Source: Prinia subflava (taxonomy: Eukaryota > Chordata > Aves > Passeriformes > Cisticolidae). From it: DNA of 64,000 nt. Below, piece by piece: positions 59,999-64,000 of the stretch. Where the stretch lies: assembly GCF_021018805.1 (NCBI RefSeq), contig NC_086259.1, forward strand, positions 3,348,001-3,412,000, given 5' to 3'. The notes beneath the pieces were generated by a model that was given only the letters and a program-made list of their open reading frames with translations, was not told the origin of the DNA and made no database searches. Made by a program: the position numbers and the translations under genes. How positions within the stretch are numbered: position 1 is the stretch's first letter; every line of letters begins with the position of its first letter.

Positions 59999-60080
59999 GA
60001 TTGTTGGTAAATGATGGAGAGCGGTTTTGGGAGCTGGCAGATGAGCTTGCAAAACCGCTCTCCATCACTTACCAACAGTC
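59999..60080. repeat. Inverted repeat at the 5' end of the CR1
   Basis: Arms 59,999-60,029 and 60,050-60,080 (31 nt, two mismatches) enclose a 20-nt spacer. The right arm is ordinary CR1 coding sequence; the left arm is its inverted copy. Confidence 0.92.
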
Positions 60081-61518
60081 TTGGCTAACTGGTGAGGTTC
60101 CAGAGGACTGGAAGCTGGCCAATGTTGCACCCATTCCCAAAAAGGGGGAGAAGGAGGATCCTGGTAATTATAGGCCAGTTAGCATGACCTCAGTACCCAG
60201 TATGGAAATGGAGCAGTTTATACTGAGTGTCATCATGGAGCAGCTACAGCATGGCCAGGCTATCAGAGCCAGCCAGCGTGGGTTTAGGAGGGGTAAAGGG
60301 AGTTGGTCGTGTTTGACCAACCTGATCTCCTTTTATGACCAGGTGAGCCACGTGGTGGATGCAGGGAAGGCTGTGGATGTTGTCTATTTGGACTTCAGCA
60401 AGGCCTTTGGCCCGGTCTCCCTCAGCACACTCCTGGAAAAGCTGGCAGCCCACGGCTTGGACAGGAGCACTCTTTGCTGGGTCAGGAACTGGCTGCATGG
60501 CCGGGCCCAGAGATGATGAACAGTGGTGATGAACAGTGCTGCATGCAGCTGGCAGCCAGTGACCAGTGGTGTTCTCAGGGGTCTGTGTGGGGCCAGCTCT
60601 GTTCAATACCTTTATTGATGACATGGATGAGGGGACTGAGTCCTTCATCAGTAAATTTGCAGCTGACACTAAGCTGGGAGTGTGTGTGGAACTACTGGAA
60701 GGCAGAATGGCTCTGCATGCTTGGATGGATGGGCAGAGTCCAGTAGGATGAAGTTTAATAAGTCCAGGTGCTGAGTCCTGCATTTTGGCCACAGTAACTC
60801 CCTGCAGCACTCCAGGCTGGGGATGGTGTGGCTGGACAGTGCCCAGGCAGAAAGCGACCTGGGGGTACTGGTGACAGCAGCTGAACATGAGCCAGCAGTG
60901 TGCCCTGGTGGCCAAGAAGGCCAGTGGCACCGGGCCTGGATCAGGAATGGTGTGGCCAGCAGGAGCAGGGAGGTCATTCTTCCCCTGTCCTGGGCACTGG
61001 TGAGGCCACACCTCGAGTGCTGTGTGCAGCTCTGGCCCCTCAGTTTAGGAAGGGCTTTGAGACGCTTGAGCGCATCCAGAGGAGGCAACGAGGCTGGTGA
61101 GGGGCTTGGAACACAAGGCCTGTGAGGAACGGCTGAGGGAGCTGGGGTTGTTCAGCCTGGAGAAAAGGAGACTCAGGGGTGACCTCATCACTCTGTACAG
61201 CCTCCTGAAAGGTGGCTGCAGTCAGGTGGGGCCGGTCTCTTTCTCCAGGCAGCAGCTCCCAGAATGAGAGGACACAGTCTTAAGCTGCATCAAGGGAAAT
61301 ACAGGTTGGATATTAGGAAAAGGTTTTTTATGGAAAGAGTGATAAAGTACTGGAATGGTCTGCCCGGGGAGGTGGTGGAGTCACCATCCCTGGATGTGTT
61401 TAAAAAAAGACTGGATGTGGCGCTCAGTGCCATGGTCTAGTTGAAGTGTTAGGACTTGGACTGGACTGGATGATCTTGAAAGTCTCTTCCAACCTAATTC
61501 ATTCTGTGATTCTCTGAT
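59999..61518 (+). mobile_element. CR1 LINE, 5'-truncated, pol pseudogene
   Basis: A sense-oriented CR1 element in a HYDIN intron. The reverse transcriptase begins WELADELAKPLSITYQQSWL, continues with DPGNYRPVSMTSVP, and has the palm motif VDVVYLDFSKAFG, where the usual D of SKAFD is G. After 60,516 the frame is broken by stops and shifts. The 3' part has the typical CR1 UTR text (AACGGCTGAGGGAGCTGGGG region; TTCCAACCTAATTCATTCTG) and ends ATTCTGTGATTCTCTGAT near 61,518. It is non-autonomous and inactive. Confidence 0.93.
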
Positions 61519-63880
61519 TTAGAAGATAGAAGTATAGAATAACTTTTGCTGGAGGGGACCTCTGGAAATCATCTGAGCAAACACTGCTCAAAGCAAGACC
61601 AATGTCTGGGGATTACCAGGTGCCATTTGGAGATCTGGAGCTGTCTTTAGATGCCGTACAAGAAACAAACATACAAATTGAGCAAGTTAAAAAGCAGAAG
61701 AAAACAACCTGTTAAAACGCCCTCCATACCTTATCTTTTCTGCCTGTCGGGTGCAGTAGTGATTCATTGAAAGGGCAGATGTAACAGGAGGAGAACTGTC
61801 TTAAGGAACAGCTCACAATTAACAGGTAAAAGGCCAAAATGCAGCCTCCCAGCTCCATCTCTTGGCAGTGTTTTCATTTGGTTATTACAGTGTCAGGGAT
61901 GTCTCCTTCACAGCTCCTCTGTCTGTGGGCTCAGGGAACAGCTTAGTGATGTTGGCTGAAATTCAGAGGAGTTAAGTTTAACTGTAGAGCTTGTGTCCCT
62001 TGGGGAGCCAGGTCTATGTGAGAGATGGCTGCTGCAGCAGTAACAGAGGAGTCTGGTGGGTACAGCCTGGCGTGGGATCTAGGAGGTGCAGGGGCTGATT
62101 GGCGCTCAGTTTTTCAGTCCTGACAACTGAGTCCTGAACTTGGCTGGATCCTCTTCTCCTGATGATTTGAAAATAAGAGGATATCTTCTTTCTCAGGCAA
62201 CCCCTGAAGTCCCCCCCAGGAGTGTTATTCCCATCCTGCCATCTGAGACCAGGACTATGTAACACAGGGCAGGAGGCAGGATTGGGGAGGGAAGGGAATG
62301 GAAGGTAGCACTGAAGTGTGGCCAGTGACTCCCTTAACTGGCAGCTTCTCTGTTCTGGCAAAATTTCTGGCAAAAGAGTAAGAAAAAAATCCTGTGCCGT
62401 ACCCACGCCAGGCACTGATGCCCCCCAAGCCCCAGCAGAGACCTGCAGCAGTGCTGGCATCACCCCCGGGGCAGATGCGGGAGCACGCGCAGTAATCCGG
62501 CCCTGGGGCTGGTGGGGCCTTGTCTTTCCTCCCCTCTCTCCAAAGTCTCACGTCCAGCACATAAACATTGCTGGCCCAAGGCTTCTCCATCAGCCACTGG
62601 TGATGTTCTCACTGGTGATAATGGCAACAGGTCAGGCCCATAACTGCAGCAGTAGGTCCTTAATGAGCAGAACCTGAAGCAAATTCATCAGCTGTCACTA
62701 CTGACATGAATGAAATTCAGCTTGCCAGATGTTCTCTTTATTTTGTGTGTGATGCATTCATCAGCAAACTCCCCAGAACACCCTTTCTGTGGACAGATTG
62801 ACCACCAGCAAAGCATTGAGGAACTTTTGTTTCCTCAGTGGGGCTGTAGAAGAGCACAGAGCCCAGCAACTGCCTGGGCAGAAGCACATTTCACCTGAGC
62901 TGTCCCTGAGCATCAAAGCCCAGAGTCTTGTGTTTGTCAGGCAAGAGCTGTTCACCTGGTGACCAATCCTAATTGCTCCTGTTAAATCCAAAGTGCACCA
63001 ACACATTTGTGTCATTATTTCCAACCCCTTGCACAGAGTTTGTGTGGTGGGCCAAGCAAACAGTTAGCAGCCTGGATGACAACCCAGAGTCCCAGGCTGC
63101 ATTGCTGGTAAATACACTGAAACCTCCTGTTTGGCCTCCTTGATGTGCTCCTGCTAATGGTGCTTCATTTAGCTGGGATTGGATCCTTCCAACTGTAAAT
63201 GGCATCCTCCTTTTGGGTCTTGTTTCCATGTCACTGTATTGCTCTAATTTGCATTTGCACTCTTTCAGAGTTTTGATTGCTCCATTTCTTAGAGCAGCTT
63301 TCATTGAAATGCTGATAAAATGTGTCCTTTTCAGGCTAAATCAGGATGTTTTCAGGGTAAAATAAAGCAAAGAACCACACTGCAAATTCAACAGTAATTC
63401 TTCCTTGGTCTTCAAGGAAAAGTTCCTTCTCCCTGTCTGATTCCTAGGCTGTAATCTCCCAGGACAGGTAGTGCCCTAACCTCTCCTGAGATGAGGTTTA
63501 TAGGTAGTAGGAAAAGAGAAATTCCTGAGGCAGTCAGTGTCAAGTTGTGCATGCAGATAGCTCTTAAGCCTGTCTGTGGTTTTCACAAACCATTCTCTGA
63601 TGGGATTGGTGGCTGTGGGACCCTTGAGTCTCATTGCAGAGGGCTGGATGCAGAGCATGGGGCAGATGAGGTCATTTTATCCCACAGGATCTTCTGAGGG
63701 CTGGATCTGCTCAGAAGTGGGTCAGTAGCTGTTTCTGATCCTGTCTGTTCTGTCTGTCTTCCGTTGGCTGTGGTTGGTTTGCTCCCTGCTTGCCCAAGTG
63801 AGCTGAAGTGACCTGCACTGCAGATGGAGTATCGTGGCCGGATGTCCCCTTGGGTCCTGATCCCTCTCTTTGTGTTGCAG
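61519..63880. other. HYDIN intron, right of CR1
   Basis: Unique intronic sequence with no recognisable gene, RNA or transposon. Confidence 0.6.
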
Positions 63881-64000
63881 TCCTTTCTCCGTGGTTCCAG
63901 CCACAGGATCTCTGGGCCCTGGTGACAGCATGCAGGTGACAGTGGGATTTCACCCGCCGACGGTTGGTCACCATTCTGGATCCCTGCAAGTGTGCTGCAC
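63881..64000 (+). CDS. HYDIN: HYDIN exon, second ASH-like domain (runs past window end)
   Basis: After acceptor TTTGTGTTGCAG the frame reads (S)PFSVVPATGSLGPGDSMQVT and continues VGFHPPTVGHHSGSLQVCC to the window edge. It matches the HYDIN pattern SPFSVVPA.G.L..G.SMQ.TV.F.P...GDHS.SL.V. The remainder of this gene of about 5,000 residues must lie to the right. Confidence 0.9.

Noticed and set aside
60001..60516. 171-codon open frame as a host gene
   Set aside because: It is the reverse transcriptase of a CR1 LINE (YLDFSKAF motif), truncated and followed by stops.

Overview
The window looks like a vertebrate, almost certainly bird, nuclear chromosome segment. It has split genes with GT/AG junctions, CpG-island promoters, a CR1 LINE with the usual avian 3' end, and decayed avian-type endogenous retroviruses (ERVs). 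The ERV, LTR and minisatellite content of a compact intergenic space would fit a passerine. That last point is inference only; no species can be named from the sequence.

Layout. (1) 1-21,761, minus strand: the 5' half of LRP3, a transmembrane receptor with CUB and LDL-receptor class A domains. Five coding exons are visible, all with consistent phases, and the start codon lies in a CpG island at about 20.8-22.5 kb. The introns hold a TATC microsatellite, a 0.77-kb CA/GACA compound repeat and a 22-bp GC-rich minisatellite. (2) 22.5-32.3 kb: AT-rich intergenic DNA with three weak gene-like fragments. (3) 32.3-40.1 kb: a minus-strand ERV cluster. It has broken pro/pol remnants on the left, a gag matrix remnant on the right, an LTR with a primer-binding site, and a second, different LTR between them. 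(4) 41.78-42.29 kb: a solo LTR with perfect 6-bp target-site duplications. (5) 42.57-48.8 kb, plus strand: an intron-containing HPRT-like paralogue. Exons 2-4 and 7-8 are well preserved. Exons 5 and 6, which carry the PRPP-binding loop, have lost splice signals, and exon 4 is one base shorter than in HPRT1. The only open junction I find is exon 4 to exon 7. (6) 48.9-50.8 kb: a CpG island with a purine-rich strand, a roughly 28-copy minisatellite whose units are hairpins, and a T50 tract, with a duplicated segment on either side. (7) 52.3-64.0 kb, plus strand: the 5' end of HYDIN, a giant ciliary central-apparatus protein, or of a HYDIN paralogue. Six coding exons are visible and continue past the window end. 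A 5'-truncated CR1 with a fold-back at its 5' end sits in one of its introns.

The genes do not form an operon or a shared pathway. LRP3 is a receptor, the HPRT-like gene derives from purine salvage, and HYDIN is ciliary. The most interesting item is the HPRT-like paralogue: an apparently expressed-type gene structure that has lost, or splices out, its active site in a frame-preserving way. The hairpin minisatellite between it and HYDIN comes next.
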